Source of the DNA: Pseudozyma flocculosa PF-1
Taxonomy: Eukaryota > Basidiomycota > Ustilaginomycetes > Ustilaginales > Ustilaginaceae
Assembly: GCF_000417875.1 (NCBI RefSeq)
Contig: NW_006920881.1
Coordinates: 398,914-429,668, forward strand
Direction of reading: 5' to 3'
Length of the DNA: 30,755 bases
Made by a program: the position numbers and the translations under genes. Positions 1 to 9,513 of this stretch are shown piece after piece (position 1 is the stretch's first letter; every line of letters starts with the position of its first letter). Below the pieces are notes generated by a model. It saw nothing but the letters and a program-made list of their open reading frames with translations. It ran no database searches and was not told the origin of the DNA.

Positions 1-328
1 CACCCGAGGCAAGCGAGGACACTCACCTGGTCACGCCCTTGCTCGGCCCAACTGGGTTGTCGATCCGTTCGACTCCGACCCCAACTTCAAGTTGCCCTCG
101 AGTGTGCAGCGTTGGATGGTGGCGGAGGACTGGAAAGAGGCCAGCGATCGCAACCGCAAGGCGTGCGCCAACGTCCAGCGCAACCGCAAGCCGTTCAAGA
201 ACGTGGGCACGGATACTTGGGGCAGCGGCACGGGCAAGCCGATCAGGAAGTGGGGCGGCGGCGAGTTGAGCCCGGTTCAGGCTGGCGGTGGCGAGGAGCA
301 GGGAAGAAGCGATGGAGGTCGTCAGTAG
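1..328 (+). CDS. Partial unknown protein, 3' end only, running in from the left edge
   Basis: The frame starting at base 2 is open from the window edge to a TAG at 326-328, about 108 codons. I do not recognise it. Its first 80 residues look like real protein, with a balanced mix of N, D, K, W and F (for example NWVVDPFDSDPNFKL, then a Trp-, Lys- and Arg-rich stretch with TDTWGSGTGKP). The last 30 residues become Gly- and Gln-rich. The start lies outside the window. It converges on the transposase that ends at 473, leaving about 144 bp between the stops, so it could be an accessory gene of the same transposon; that is inference. On the opposite strand a GTGAGT donor-like sequence lies at 22-27, so a minus-strand exon is a weaker alternative. 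Confidence 0.4.
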   Translation, partial: TRGKRGHSPGHALARPNWVVDPFDSDPNFKLPSSVQRWMVAEDWKEASDRNRKACANVQRNRKPFKNVGTDTWGSGTGKPIRKWGGGELSPVQAGGGEEQGRSDGGRQ

Positions 329-472
329 GTGGATCGACGAAGGGATGGCATCGACACCAGCGCCGATAGCGCGCAACAGCAGCCACGATACCGGCGCCGA
401 CGGCGCAATAGCAACAACACGCGATACCAGCCTCTAGCCACAGGGCAGCAGCACTGTACTCACATGGCCGAA
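329..472. other. Convergent intergenic gap
   Basis: Short spacer between the stop of the left-edge plus-strand frame and the stop of the minus-strand transposase. It is rich in CAGC and CGATA-type triplets. I see no terminator or gene in it. Confidence 0.4.
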
Positions 473-3400
473 TCAATTGATGATCTTGACGAGTGCATGT
501 TCGGATCGAGGTACGGGTGTGATCGCGACGTGGGCGACCAGGGCGGTGGCGGGGTAGACGGCAGTGCCCGTGACTTCGAGCTGGACTGAGGACGGCCGGG
601 CGAAAGGCTTGCTGGTGCCGAGGTCGAACCAATCGAGCTGCGTTGGCGGAGCGAAAAGCCGGCAGACAACGCAGACTGCGGTGATGTCGTCGGCAGGCGT
701 CTCGACAGGCTGTGATGGCCGGGCCCGGTGCCGATAGCTGATGATCTGGGTCACCTGGACGAGGGTGACGTTGGTCGATGTCGAGGGCCACTTGATGAAG
801 CCGAAGGAGTCGCCTGGTGCGCTGTGGACGTCGTTATGCGAAGCCCGGAAGTACAGGCCGTTGACAGAGATGCTTGCATTTGTGTGGACGGTGCGACTGA
901 CTTTGATGGCGTCGGGTGCAACGGCGATGCTGTTCTTGACGAAGCGCCGGTGTGGACGGAGCGTCCGTAGGAGCGCGACGAGGCCATCGTAAGTGTGGTC
1001 GTCCAGCGGCGTTGGCCTTCGTGATGCCGGTGCCGTCTCGAGCTCGAGCACGCTTGAGTCGTACGTCCTCTGGCGGTCGCGGGTACGGCTGGCTAGCGCG
1101 ATGCCTTGTTGGCGCTGCTCCGCTGGCCCGTTGACTGCCTCGGCCCGCCCGCGGTCGGACCAGGTCTTGAGCAGCGACAGCTCCACCTGACCGTGCTTCT
1201 TGTTGGTCGGCACGGTGGTCCGCGAGAGAACCTGTATCGCCTTCTCGATCCCAAACGCCCAGAAAGCACGCGGCGGCCCGAACCGGCGCAGCTGAGGGCC
1301 CAGATGGGACAGGATGTGCGAGTTGTAGTAGATGGGCGATATGACGGCGAGGGCTCGGTGCAGGCGGCGCAGGTGCAGCGTGACGGTGTCGACGTCGGCG
1401 TCGGTAAGGACTTGCTGATGTAGGTAGTCGACGATCAGGCCAAGTCGCACGACGATCTCGCGGAAGAACCAGCCCTTGTGGACCCAGTGAGCGGCGTGGG
1501 TTGTCGTCCTTGTGCGGATGGCTTCCGCCTCGGCCTGCGCAGAGTGCGTCAGCCACGCCCAGTGCTCCGCGTCGGGGTCGCCCTCCTCGATCCATGCGCC
1601 TGTCTCCATGTCGCGCCGGATGGTGCGACGATGGCGGCGGTAGTCGTCGATGGCGTCGTGCCAGACGCCGTGGAGCAGCGCCGGCAGGAGCCGGGCCAGC
1701 GTGGCGTACTGCGCTGCCGTCGGCGAGCCACCTGCGGCGTCGCCAAAATGAGTCGAGAGCTTTGCCAGCGTTGACGGCACGATCGTGGTACGGATCCGAG
1801 CTTGGACGGCGGCGACTTCACGGCTGGTGAGGAGACCGCGGTCGATAAGGATCTTGTGCCAGACGCGGCGGACGACGCCAAGGTAGACGGCGTGCATGAC
1901 GTCGACGGGGGCAGAAGTCACGCTGCGCCAGTACGGCAGCTCGTATAGAACCGAGTATCGAGCGCCGGTGATGGCGGCGGCGTTGCGATGGCGAGCGTCG
2001 CTGCTGCCCTTGACCGCGAGCGCGTCCTGTCGATGCCGGTCCGGATCGCGTGGCGTAGTCTTGGCGCTGGTCGCAGCGAGCTCTTGAAACTCGCCCTTGT
2101 CGGTGTCGCAGTACGGGCAGGTTGCCTCGTTGACCGTGAGCGGGTTGAATCCGCAGACCTTTGTACGCGCTGGAGAGTCTCCGACGAACAGCACCAGCTT
2201 GGCGCGGAGGGTGGCTGTGGTGGCGATGGCGGTGGTGTCGGGCGATGCCGTGGACGGTGGAGGTGCAGGCAAGCCGATCTCGATGCCGTCGAGCAGGCAC
2301 TGCAGCTCTGCGACGAGCGGCTCGAGGAACCGGGAGCACGTCGACCAAGACGGCTCAGATGGACCCGGGATGACGCCGGCAAGGTGCTGGTACTCCGGCT
2401 TGAAGCGGAGGGCCGACGGCAGGTTGAGGACCGACAGGACGACGGGTCCGCACGAGTAGGAAGCGGCCGTGTAGTTGAACGGCCGGAACCAGTCCGTCGA
2501 GAGCGAGACGAGGAGGTTGATGTCGCCCGGCTTGCCGCTGTTGAGGAAGGCTTGCTCTTGATGCCACATCTCGCCATCGTAGACGTCGGCCAGAGGCGGG
2601 GTGGCGTCGGCAAAGAGCGTAGACGGGGTCGGGCGTGCTCGCCAGCTTTCAAGCGCCTCGCGCACCTCGGGTCGTTGGACCAAGCCGCGCAGCCATGCCT
2701 CGAGCGGGTGGTAGAGGAACACCGGCCCGTCACGCTGCAGCGGCTCGTCGCAGCGGATGCAGCTTGCAGCAGGTGGCGGCGAGGCGGATGACGTCGGTGA
2801 TGGCCAAGCCGTTGGTATGGGTGGCGAAAGGCTTGAGCACGCGGGCCGAGGGCACACCAGGTAGCGGACAAGGTGGTCACGGTCGAGGCCGAGGTGCCTG
2901 CGCAGCGTGGGGAAGCGGACCGGCCCTTTTGCAGTGCTGCCTGACGCTGGAAGCAGGACGTCGTTGGCAAACCGCAGCATGTCCTTGCATCCGGCGCGAG
3001 AGAGGCCGTGCTGCGAGTGCTGGCGGACAACGTGCCATTGTAAGGCCGTCATCCAGTCCGGCAGAGCATTGTCAGGCGCTGGCGGCGGATTCGAGGCACT
3101 GGCCATTGCGCCGGGAGCAAGGATGCGGGCAGGGTCAAGCCGGGACAGCGGCAAGCGCTCCGCGTCCTCCTCCGAGTCGGACACTGCCAGCCTAAAGCTC
3201 TGCTCCGGTGGCGGTGACGTCAATGGAGAGGGCGACGTTGTGGCGGGCGGGGTTGATGGCGACCGAGGTGGCGAGTAGGGCGGAAGCGAGCCTGCATCCG
3301 ACCCGACCGGCGACCGAGGTGGTGACAAAGGCCGGAGAGATGTCGCACGAGAAGGCGACGGGGCAGGCGAAGCATTTGATGGCGGCGAAGGGGCCCTCGA

Positions 3401-3729
3401 TTGTGCAACTGATGATGGCGGTGCTGAGGAGGGTTCTGCTGGCGCTGACGACAAGCGTAATGGTGAAGATGTGTCGCGCGGCCCATCCTGCACGTAGAGC
3501 GGGCTTCCTGCGATCGCTCGTGCCTGTTGTAGTTGCTGCAGTCGACAAAGAAGGAGGATGTCAGTATGATTGCAAAGCGCTTGAGCGTCCAGGGACCTGC
3601 TCTCACCTCTTGCTCAATGCGCTCAAAGTGTTCCTCATTCTCGTGGCGCAGCCGCGTCTTGCGCTGGACATGACGCCCATTGCACCGCCAACAGTAACAC
3701 GGCTCGGTGCGACGTTTGGAACTCGACAT
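473..3729 (-). CDS. Tnp2/Transposase_21 (CACTA-like) DNA transposase, two exons
   Basis: Two exons, 3729-3607 and 3535-473, joined in frame, give about 1061 residues. Exon 1 starts at an ATG and encodes 41 residues with a small Cys/His motif (CYCWRC, then H at residues 20 and 29), as is common at the N-terminus of fungal Tnp2 proteins. Exon 2 begins with a long Pro/Ser-rich disordered region and then carries the Transposase_21 signatures: a DWFRPF motif, a GDSPA motif followed by CGFNPL and a CPYC pair, a DVMHAVYLG motif, and a GPPRAFWAFGIEK block followed by NKKHGQVELSLL. These motifs are known for fungal Tnp2/EnSpm proteins, which cut and paste DNA in the nucleus; the Asp residues are candidate catalytic positions. 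The frame is uninterrupted, so the gene may be functional. I could not find its terminal inverted repeats. Plavaka-type classification is a close alternative. Confidence 0.85.
3536..3606 (-). other. Intron of the transposase gene
   Basis: A 71-nt minus-strand intron has donor GTGAGA, branch-like ATACTGACAT and acceptor CTGCAG. Removing it joins the 41-codon exon with the conserved Cys motif to the long exon without changing frame, which is why I prefer it over a start inside exon 2, where no early ATG was chosen. Confidence 0.8.
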
Positions 3730-4910
3730 GTTGGCCAGCTGAGGAGGAGCACCATGTGCAGAAGTGTGGCGAGTCGAGGTCGTCGCTGCCGTTAGTCGCG
3801 CGCCGTCACGAGCATCGCGTCGACGCCAGCCTCAGCCTCGCTCGATCCCGGGCCGGACACCCATCCGCCGACAGCGCAACGGGCGACACCTTGGATGCTG
3901 TTGTTCCCGCGCAACCGCGATACCTGGGACGAGCGAGTCGAGGTCGGGCCGACAACGACGACGGGAGCATACACGCTTGACCTACCTTGGCAGCGACGGT
4001 GGAGGAATCGGCGGCCTTCCTATGCGTTCTGGCGCGGGGAGGTTCTGTGGCGCAAAGAGACAGAGCGAGGACAAGGTCAGTATCGACCCGCACCGAGGAG
4101 AGCGACAGAAACAGGTCGACTCACGGGATCAAGTCGATCTTGTCCTCCGAGACCTATGCCGAACCCGCTAACCGCGCTCTCACTGATGGCCGTCGTGCCG
4201 CCGACTGCCGCTGCCTGTTGGACCGGGGTGCGCAACCACGCTGCTCAAAACGCAAGAGCCCTCTGAGCATTAGGACCTGTAAAACTTGCGCCTGAGATAC
4301 CCGGCCCGACTAGACAAGCGACAGCCAACGACAGCGACGGCGGGAGCGGAAGCGGCGGCAGCGGGGGTGGCGGTCGATCCGGTCGAATCGACGGAATCGA
4401 CGGTTGCGGTGGCGGCAAGTCGATACTGGCGCGAGGCGAGCGCGCAGGACTGGATGCGAGCGGTCGAGGAGCGGTGGTGGCGCCGGGGTTCGAGCTGATG
4501 TGGACGAGCAGAGAGCAAAAGAGAGGCGGAGGAAGACGTCAGCGGTCTACCATTGAGCAGCGGACGTCATCCTGATGCTTACCTGTGTCTCGCCGAGCGT
4601 GGGCGGGTTGCAGGACAGCGCTGCTGCGGGCGACTAGCGCGACGTTGAGGTTGTCGAGGTGAAGGCGGTCGCGTTGGGGCCTACCTCGGCCAGCGTCGTC
4701 GAGGAAGAGGGCTACCCGCAAGCCAAAGTGGCAGGTGGTAGTTGGAGGGGGAGGGGGAGTCCATTAGGCGAAAGGCGTTGAGGCAGCAAGTCCGTACGAG
4801 TTGGTGGCGGTGGTGGCGATGGTGGTGGTGGTGGTAGTAGTTGGGAGGAGAGGGCGGGCAGGCAAGCCCACCCCTACCTCGCTGGCAGGCGGCAGGCGAG
4901 CGACGATAGA
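3730..4910. other. Upstream region of the transposase, no gene recognised
   Basis: About 1.2 kb of GC-rich sequence with short open frames on both strands but no family I know. Simple GGTGG/CCACC-type runs occur at 4740-4850. A short plus-strand frame ending at 4498 has a Trp-rich end (residues like RYWREASAQDWMRAVEERWW) that could be a gene remnant, but nothing else supports it. The transposon's far terminal repeat should lie here or just beyond, and I could not pick it out. Confidence 0.4.
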
Positions 4911-5010
4911 GTGAAAATTTCTGCAAAGGCACGGGCCAGGGCTGCTCAAGACGCGCGGCTGCCAGCAAGGCCGATCGCTCCTTCCCACCACCACCACCAG
5001 CTCGGACCGC
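4911..5010 (+). repeat. Degenerate copy of repeat module A
   Basis: GTGAAAATTTCTGCAAAGGC at the start, a middle rich in CCAGGG and GCTGCCAGC, and a TCCTTCCCACCACCACC end resemble the segments at 9276-9390 and 16842-16990. The similarity is only moderate and judged by eye. Like the other copies it is followed within 0.3 kb by an intron-dense segment. Confidence 0.35.
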
Positions 5011-6000
5011 CACGCCTCACCTTTCCGCCATCCCGCCTCGCCGCCGCCACCACCATCGAAGCCGCCGGCTAGGTCAAGCGCCGCGGTGTCAGCAGCAGCC
5101 CCGGCGCAGTGATGCCGCCGGGCTGAACGAGGACGTTTTTGGGACGCCTCCAGGCCACGCACCGCCCGCGGGTGACTTCAAGATCGACTTTGGACGACCA
5201 CCTCGCTGCGCTTCAGGACGGCCGGACCCACGCCCACGGTGCCGGAAGGCTGCTCACGGATGGCTCGGTGGAATGGGTTAGAGCAGCATCAAGGTGAGTA
5301 GGGCCTGGGCAAGCTTGGCCTCGTGATGCCGACTCGCTGCCCACCCGTCGTGGCTTCTCTTCCGCCTGATGGCAGCCGCGCCGCCGTCGTCCTACTGGAG
5401 CGGTGGCGGGCTGACGGGAGCGGGCACCGGTTGCCCTGCACACCGGCCCACGTGACGGCGAGGGCTCTGGCCTCGTGATGCCAGAGCCTCAGGGCATCGG
5501 CGGCGTTGCGGTGCGAGGTGGCGCCTGGTAAAGAGACCAAGGCGTCGCCCTGCAACACCACCGCCGATTCGCCGCCGGTGCCCTCTCTCTCTGACCTCTT
5601 CCCATTCGGCCCTACAGGACGACGGCGTCAACGACGCGGCCAGGCTCAGGACGAGGGCCGATCAGGTGAGTGCTGCGGCTCGCCGCCCAGTGGTCCTCAC
5701 CATCGCCATCGATCGTTACTGACCCCGCTCCTCCTCTCCTCTTGACGCACCCTCGCGCACCGCCACCACAGCCATTCAGCCGTCATCGTCGACCAGCTCA
5801 GTCCCATCTGCGATGCCCGGCGCCATGCTGCCCTTTCTCGGCCGACAAAGTGAGTGCTGCTCTGTCCGCGCCGCTCCTCCGTGCCGCTGTCTTTCCGCCT
5901 CCTGCTGACCACTGTCCTTCTCTGCCTTCTTGACCTGGCTTTGCCGCCACCGTCTGCAGCCGCCGCTCGCTCCGTCCCGCTTGCCGGCCTCGCTCCGCGC
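5011..6000 (+). other. Intron-dense transcription unit 1 (three candidate introns)
   Basis: On the plus strand three introns with good sites can be drawn: 5294-5617 (GTGAGT to CCTACAG), 5666-5771 (GTGAGT, TACTGACC branch, CCACAG) and 5850-5959 (GTGAGT, GCTGACC branch, CTGCAG). The exons between them are short (48 and 78 nt). The first exon, ending at 5293, can be read as a plausible peptide in one frame, but I do not recognise any product and cannot fix a start codon. It may be the 5' part of a spliced gene or a noncoding spliced transcript. Confidence 0.45.
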
Positions 6001-6063
6001 CGTCAATCGTCCAAATCCTCGGAGAGTTCGGAACCGCCTCTCCGGAGACTCCGACGATTGACG
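6001..6063. repeat. 63-bp hairpin (hairpin family, copy 1)
   Basis: The outer stem CGTCAATCGTC (6001-6011) pairs perfectly with GACGATTGACG (6053-6063). An inner stem CGGAGAG pairs with CTCTCCG. It lies between the acceptor at 5959 and a GTGAGT donor at 6097, so it may sit inside an exon. Related hairpins occur near 15409, 27821, 28341, 29421 and 30733. Confidence 0.8.
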
Positions 6064-6278
6064 AGCGGAACCGTCAATGGCTTCGTTTCGCTGTCAGTGA
6101 GTCTTCCGCACGCTCGCTGGCTGCGGTATGCTGAGCTCGATACTGACGCTTCCGCCTTCGCTTTGCTGCTTTGCTCTCCCTCCCTTTGCTCTCGCTCGCC
6201 GCTTTCCGCACGCTGCTTTGCTCGCCGCCCCTCCGCTCCTCGACTGCCTTCCCCTTGGCCGACGGCCCGTCCAAAAGG

Positions 6279-6285
6279 TATAAAG
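6279..6285 (+). promoter_or_regulatory. TATA box of paralogue 1
   Basis: TATAAAG, followed by GGAAGGCCATCTGGCCAGAT. The downstream GGCCAGATCG is shared with the paralogue-3 promoter, and a variant is in paralogue 2. It lies 78 bp before the UTR donor and 416 bp before the ATG. Confidence 0.6.
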
Positions 6286-6356
6286 GAAGGCCATCTGGCC
6301 AGATCGGCCCCCTCCTTTCCTTCCCCCATCACCAACTCGCCTCCCTCCTCTTCCCG

Positions 6357-6675
6357 GTAAGTCTGCCTCGTCTTGTCTCCTCCACCGCCTTGCTCCTCCA
6401 CCGCCTTGCTTGCTTTGCTGACCTTGCCTCGCCTCTCTGCCTCCCCGGTCCCACTCTGCCTCTCCCCTCGCTCCGACTCCGTCCTCTTCAACATCGGACC
6501 GCCGGATCGCCTCGCCTGCGTATCGCCCCACGGACGCCATCGTCGACCACTTCAACTTGCACGTCGCCTCGACTCCCGCCACCTCGACTCCCGCCGCCTC
6601 GCCCGCCTATCGCCTCGCCCGCCTATCGACCCCGCTCGCAACAGCCGACATCTGCAGCAAGCTCGCCGCCTGTAG
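6357..6675 (+). other. 5'-UTR intron of paralogue 1
   Basis: Donor GTAAGT, a TTTGCTGACC branch-like site and acceptor TGTAG, followed by CTGTACT. The CTGTAC immediately after the acceptor is conserved in all three paralogues. Length 319 nt. Inferred without transcript data. Confidence 0.55.
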
Positions 6676-6694
6676 CTGTACTCCTGCAATCACA

Positions 6695-7615
6695 ATGACG
6701 TCGAACCGACAAGCTCGATTCATCGATCAGTACGAGGACTACTCGGCCATCGACCTCGCGATCCGCTACAGCCAGATCGTCAATACGCTCAAGTCGGAGC
6801 AGCAGGACAATGTCGAGCTCAACGTGATCAGGTGGCTCATGTGGAGGAAGGACGCCGTCGCGGTCCCCCCCGAGCTCAAGTGCAAGGAGACGAGCGACAA
6901 GAACCAGCCTTGCAAGAAGCCGACCATCAAAGGGATGATCCAGTACGGCCAGGTCCACGGCGAGGTCATCTGGCTCAACGCGGTCATCCACCACTGCCTC
7001 CGCTGCCTCAAGAACCGCAACCGCTGTTTTCTGCTCTTCAAGGACGCGGCCAACCCCAACAACATAGCCACCGTCGACGCCGATGGCATCTCAAACGACG
7101 AGCTCGACGTCCCCAAGAGCGGCCTATCGTTGGCTGAGGAGCCGGACTTCGACGATCCAGCTCACTCGGAGCCGATCTTTGGCTGGTCGCTCGAGGAGGT
7201 CAAGGAGTACGTCCGCCGCCTTCGCAAGCGCATGGAGAAGCAGATCAAGGCTGCTCCCGGTGGCGCCGACCTGGACAACGACCTCAACACCGCGGCCGGC
7301 ATCTCCGCCTTTGTCAAGGACAGGCGCGCCAAGCTCCGCCAGCTCTCCGACTGCGTCAAGGCCCTCACCGCGCAGACCAACGACCTCCTCGACGTGCTGT
7401 ACAACCAGCGCAACGACAGCACCTCCCGCCTCACCGCCGAGATCATTGACAAGAAGCTCTACGAAGGCTTCGTCGAGGTCAGCAAGCAACAGAGCCTGGC
7501 GTCGGTGATCCGCCTCGACGACAACCCCACCAAGGCCGTCGTCCTCCTGACCGACTCGGCCGACCACGACCGCCACGTCAGGCGACTCATGAACAGGGGC
7601 GAGCGGCTTGCTTAG
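6695..7615 (+). CDS. Paralogue 1 of an unrecognised Cys-rich family, long form (306 aa)
   Basis: A single-exon frame of 306 residues, starting at the ATG in CACAATGACG just after the proposed UTR intron. The frame is open further upstream, but the other two paralogues start at the equivalent ATG. Residues 1-185 align with both paralogues: an IRWLMW motif, a CKKPT motif, C-x2-C-x6-C (CLRCLKNRNRC), then FDDPAHSEPIFGWSLEEV and YVRRLRKRMEK. The spacing C-x27-C-x2-C-x6-C is identical in all three. The C-x2-C-x6-C part resembles half of a fungal Zn2Cys6 cluster, so a metal-binding or nucleic-acid role is possible, but that is inference. Only this copy has a 110-residue C-terminal extension, which looks helical and may form coiled coil. 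No signal peptide or membrane segment is visible. I know no family with this block. Confidence 0.75.
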   Translation: MTSNRQARFIDQYEDYSAIDLAIRYSQIVNTLKSEQQDNVELNVIRWLMWRKDAVAVPPELKCKETSDKNQPCKKPTIKGMIQYGQVHGEVIWLNAVIHHCLRCLKNRNRCFLLFKDAANPNNIATVDADGISNDELDVPKSGLSLAEEPDFDDPAHSEPIFGWSLEEVKEYVRRLRKRMEKQIKAAPGGADLDNDLNTAAGISAFVKDRRAKLRQLSDCVKALTAQTNDLLDVLYNQRNDSTSRLTAEIIDKKLYEGFVEVSKQQSLASVIRLDDNPTKAVVLLTDSADHDRHVRRLMNRGERLA

Positions 7616-8020
7616 GCCTTGGGTCGAATCTACATGTGATCTCATCTTCTCTGCTTGTGTGAGTCTGTGCTTTTGGGTCGAGGCGATCAGCGAGCGGCGC
7701 AGCGGGCGAGGCGGCGGGAGGCGAGGTGGCGGGAGTCGAGGCGGCGCGTCGACGCTGGCAAGCGGACACCGTCAAGGCCATCGGTCCCGCCGGCGATGTC
7801 TCGTACCCTTTGGCCGACTGGACCACTACTCGACAAGCTCGCTGCGGCGGTATCTCGCTCGGACCTCGGTGCTTGGTGCAGGCCGGCCGCCACACTCAAG
7901 CTCGACCCGCGTCCAGGTAAGCTCTCCGTCCCGCCTCGCTGCTTGAGTCAATGCTCTCGCTCCTCACGGCCACCTCTGCCTCCACCTACTCTGCACACCC
8001 CCCTCGACTTGCCAGCCACA
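7616..8020. other. Spacer between paralogues 1 and 2
   Basis: Begins with a TGTGTGAGTCTGTGC tract that resembles the 3' flanks of paralogues 2 (9200-9215) and 3 (16733-16755), then GGCGGGAGGCGAGG-type repeats. A possible intron runs from GTAAGC (7918) to an ACAG just before the next promoter. Open frames at 7726-7920 are not recognisable. Confidence 0.4.
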
Positions 8021-8023
8021 GGG

Positions 8024-8032
8024 TACATAAGG
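8024..8032 (+). promoter_or_regulatory. TATA-like box of paralogue 2
   Basis: TACATAAGG followed by CAGGCCAGGCTGCTCGCTC. It aligns with TACATAAAGG and GGCCAGATCGCTCGC in front of paralogue 3. It lies about 80 bp before the GTGAGT donor, the same spacing as in the other two. Confidence 0.55.
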
Positions 8033-8103
8033 CAGGCCAGGCTGCTCGCTCTCCGCCCCCTCCTCTCCTCACCACCACCATCAACCCCAATCTGTCCGCT
8101 CCT

Positions 8104-8510
8104 GTGAGTTGTCTCTGTCGCTCTACTGTTTGCTCTCTGCCGCTGTCGAGTCGATGCTGACGAGCTCTTTACCGCCTTTGCTTCTCCCCTTGCCTCCTAT
8201 CTACTGATCCGCCTCGATGCCACCTCGACGCCACCTCGACGCCACCTCGACGCCACCTCGACGCCACCTCGACGCCACCTCCTTGACGCCACTACCTCGA
8301 CGCCATTACCTCGACACTACTGCGTCAACACCACTGCCTCGACGCCACTGCCTCGACGCCACCGCTCGCTGCCCCTTCGACACCCGCCTTACCATCTCGC
8401 CCGTCGCTCGCCGGTCACTCGCATGCAATCGCCACTACCGCCTCCAACGCTTTCCGTCCTCGCTTGCTACCGCTGGATTGTGCACCACCTCGTCCGCGCG
8501 CGCTCAACAG
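8104..8510 (+). other. 5'-UTR intron of paralogue 2
   Basis: Donor GTGAGT and acceptor CTCAACAG, followed by CTGTACTTGC. The string GCGCTCAACAGCTGTAC across the acceptor is identical in paralogue 3. Length 407 nt, enlarged by the minisatellite at 8213-8375. Confidence 0.55.
8213..8375 (+). repeat. 12-bp minisatellite (CGACGCCACCTC)n
   Basis: About six near-perfect head-to-tail copies of CGACGCCACCTC up to 8281, then degraded copies with CACTAC and CACTGC variants. It sits inside the proposed UTR intron of paralogue 2. Confidence 0.85.
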
Positions 8511-8529
8511 CTGTACTTGCAACGCCACA

Positions 8530-9117
8530 ATGTCGAAAGAGATGAAGACATTTATCAAGTACTTTCTGGCGGTCTACAAAGGCTCTTCCGAGCTCGAGCT
8601 TGCCCAGTACCACCACAAGCTTCTGTGCAGGAGTGAGCGCAGCGAGAACGACAACGCAAGGCTGATCGCCATCGAGTGCCTCATGTGGAAGGGCGACACA
8701 GTCGTCGTCGACCAGCTCGCGTGCGTGCCGACCGCCGAAGCGGCCAAGACCTGCAAGAGGCCCACCATCGCCGGCTGCCTCGACTACGTGTGGGACAAGG
8801 GCAGCGTCGTCTGGACCAAGGCCGTCATCGTCGACTGCATGTGGTGCCACAAGCACCGCAAGCACTGCCACTACATCGTCGTGGACAAGGATCGCTCCCC
8901 ATCCACCTGCATGATCGACTCGCACGGCTTCGCGGACCCTGCTTTTGCGTACGAGGTCGACAAGACAGGCCTTTCCGAGGACCCGGAGCCGGACTTCGAC
9001 GACCCAGCCCACCTCGAGCCCATCTTCGGCTGGTCGCTCCAGGAAGTCAGGCAGTACGTCCGCCGCCTCCGCGAGCGCATGGAGGTGGACATCCATACTC
9101 GCATGACCATGTCCTGA
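8530..9117 (+). CDS. Paralogue 2 of the unrecognised Cys-rich family (195 aa)
   Basis: 195 residues from the ATG in CACAATGTCG, the same start context as paralogue 3 (GCAATGTC). Blocks in order: FIKYFLAVYK near the N-terminus, IECLMW, CKRPTIAG, WTKAVIVDC, then C-x2-C-x6-C (CMWCHKHRKHC), DPEPDFDDPAHLEPIFGW and YVRRLRERME. It ends soon after the last block, without the extension of paralogue 1. The last codons and the bases after the stop (TGATCGCC) match paralogue 3, so 2 and 3 look like the closer pair. The frame is intact and differences from the relatives keep the motifs, which suggests selection on protein. Cell location and function are unknown; no transmembrane segment is seen. Confidence 0.75.
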   Translation: MSKEMKTFIKYFLAVYKGSSELELAQYHHKLLCRSERSENDNARLIAIECLMWKGDTVVVDQLACVPTAEAAKTCKRPTIAGCLDYVWDKGSVVWTKAVIVDCMWCHKHRKHCHYIVVDKDRSPSTCMIDSHGFADPAFAYEVDKTGLSEDPEPDFDDPAHLEPIFGWSLQEVRQYVRRLRERMEVDIHTRMTMS

Positions 9118-9513
9118 TCGCCTCGTCACACATGCGGCCGCGTAGGCCTTTGCACCGCTCCATTGATCACTAAATTTGATTGCCCTCTTTCCATTTGTCT
9201 GTGTGACTGTGCCTGAATCCTACTGCCGCCACCAGCGAGATGAGCGGCCTGGTGGCAGCGCCACGCCTGGCGGGCCAGCTGAAAATTTGTGGAGGCTGGC
9301 GGTGCCACGCTGGCAGCCCTGCGCCCCTAAGGAGCGCCCGCTTGCCCGCCTTTTTCCTTTCCTTCCCACCACCACCACCACCGCCGCCACCGCCCCGTTC
9401 TGTCAAGTCCCACGGCCGCCACCTCGATACCGCTGCCGGCTTGCCTCAAGTTCGTCCGCACCTCGCTCCTCGCCTCTTCGTCTTGGGCACTGTCAGCAAC
9501 AGCAGCATCTCGT
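9118..9513. repeat. 3' flank of paralogue 2 with repeat module A
   Basis: A TTTGTCTGTGTGACTGTGCC tract (9195-9214) is followed by GAGCGGCCTGGTGGCAGCG. Module A (9276-9390) then starts with GCTGAAAATTTGTGGAGG, continues with GCCACGCTGGCAGCCCTGCG and ends in CTTCCCACCACC repeats. The segment resembles 16842-16990, but the TATAAAG element of that copy is not present here. No gene seen. Confidence 0.5.

Noticed and set aside
4286..4498. Possible small plus-strand gene with a Trp-rich end
   Set aside because: No ATG start at the frame's beginning, no partner exon and no family; only the last 25 residues look protein-like.
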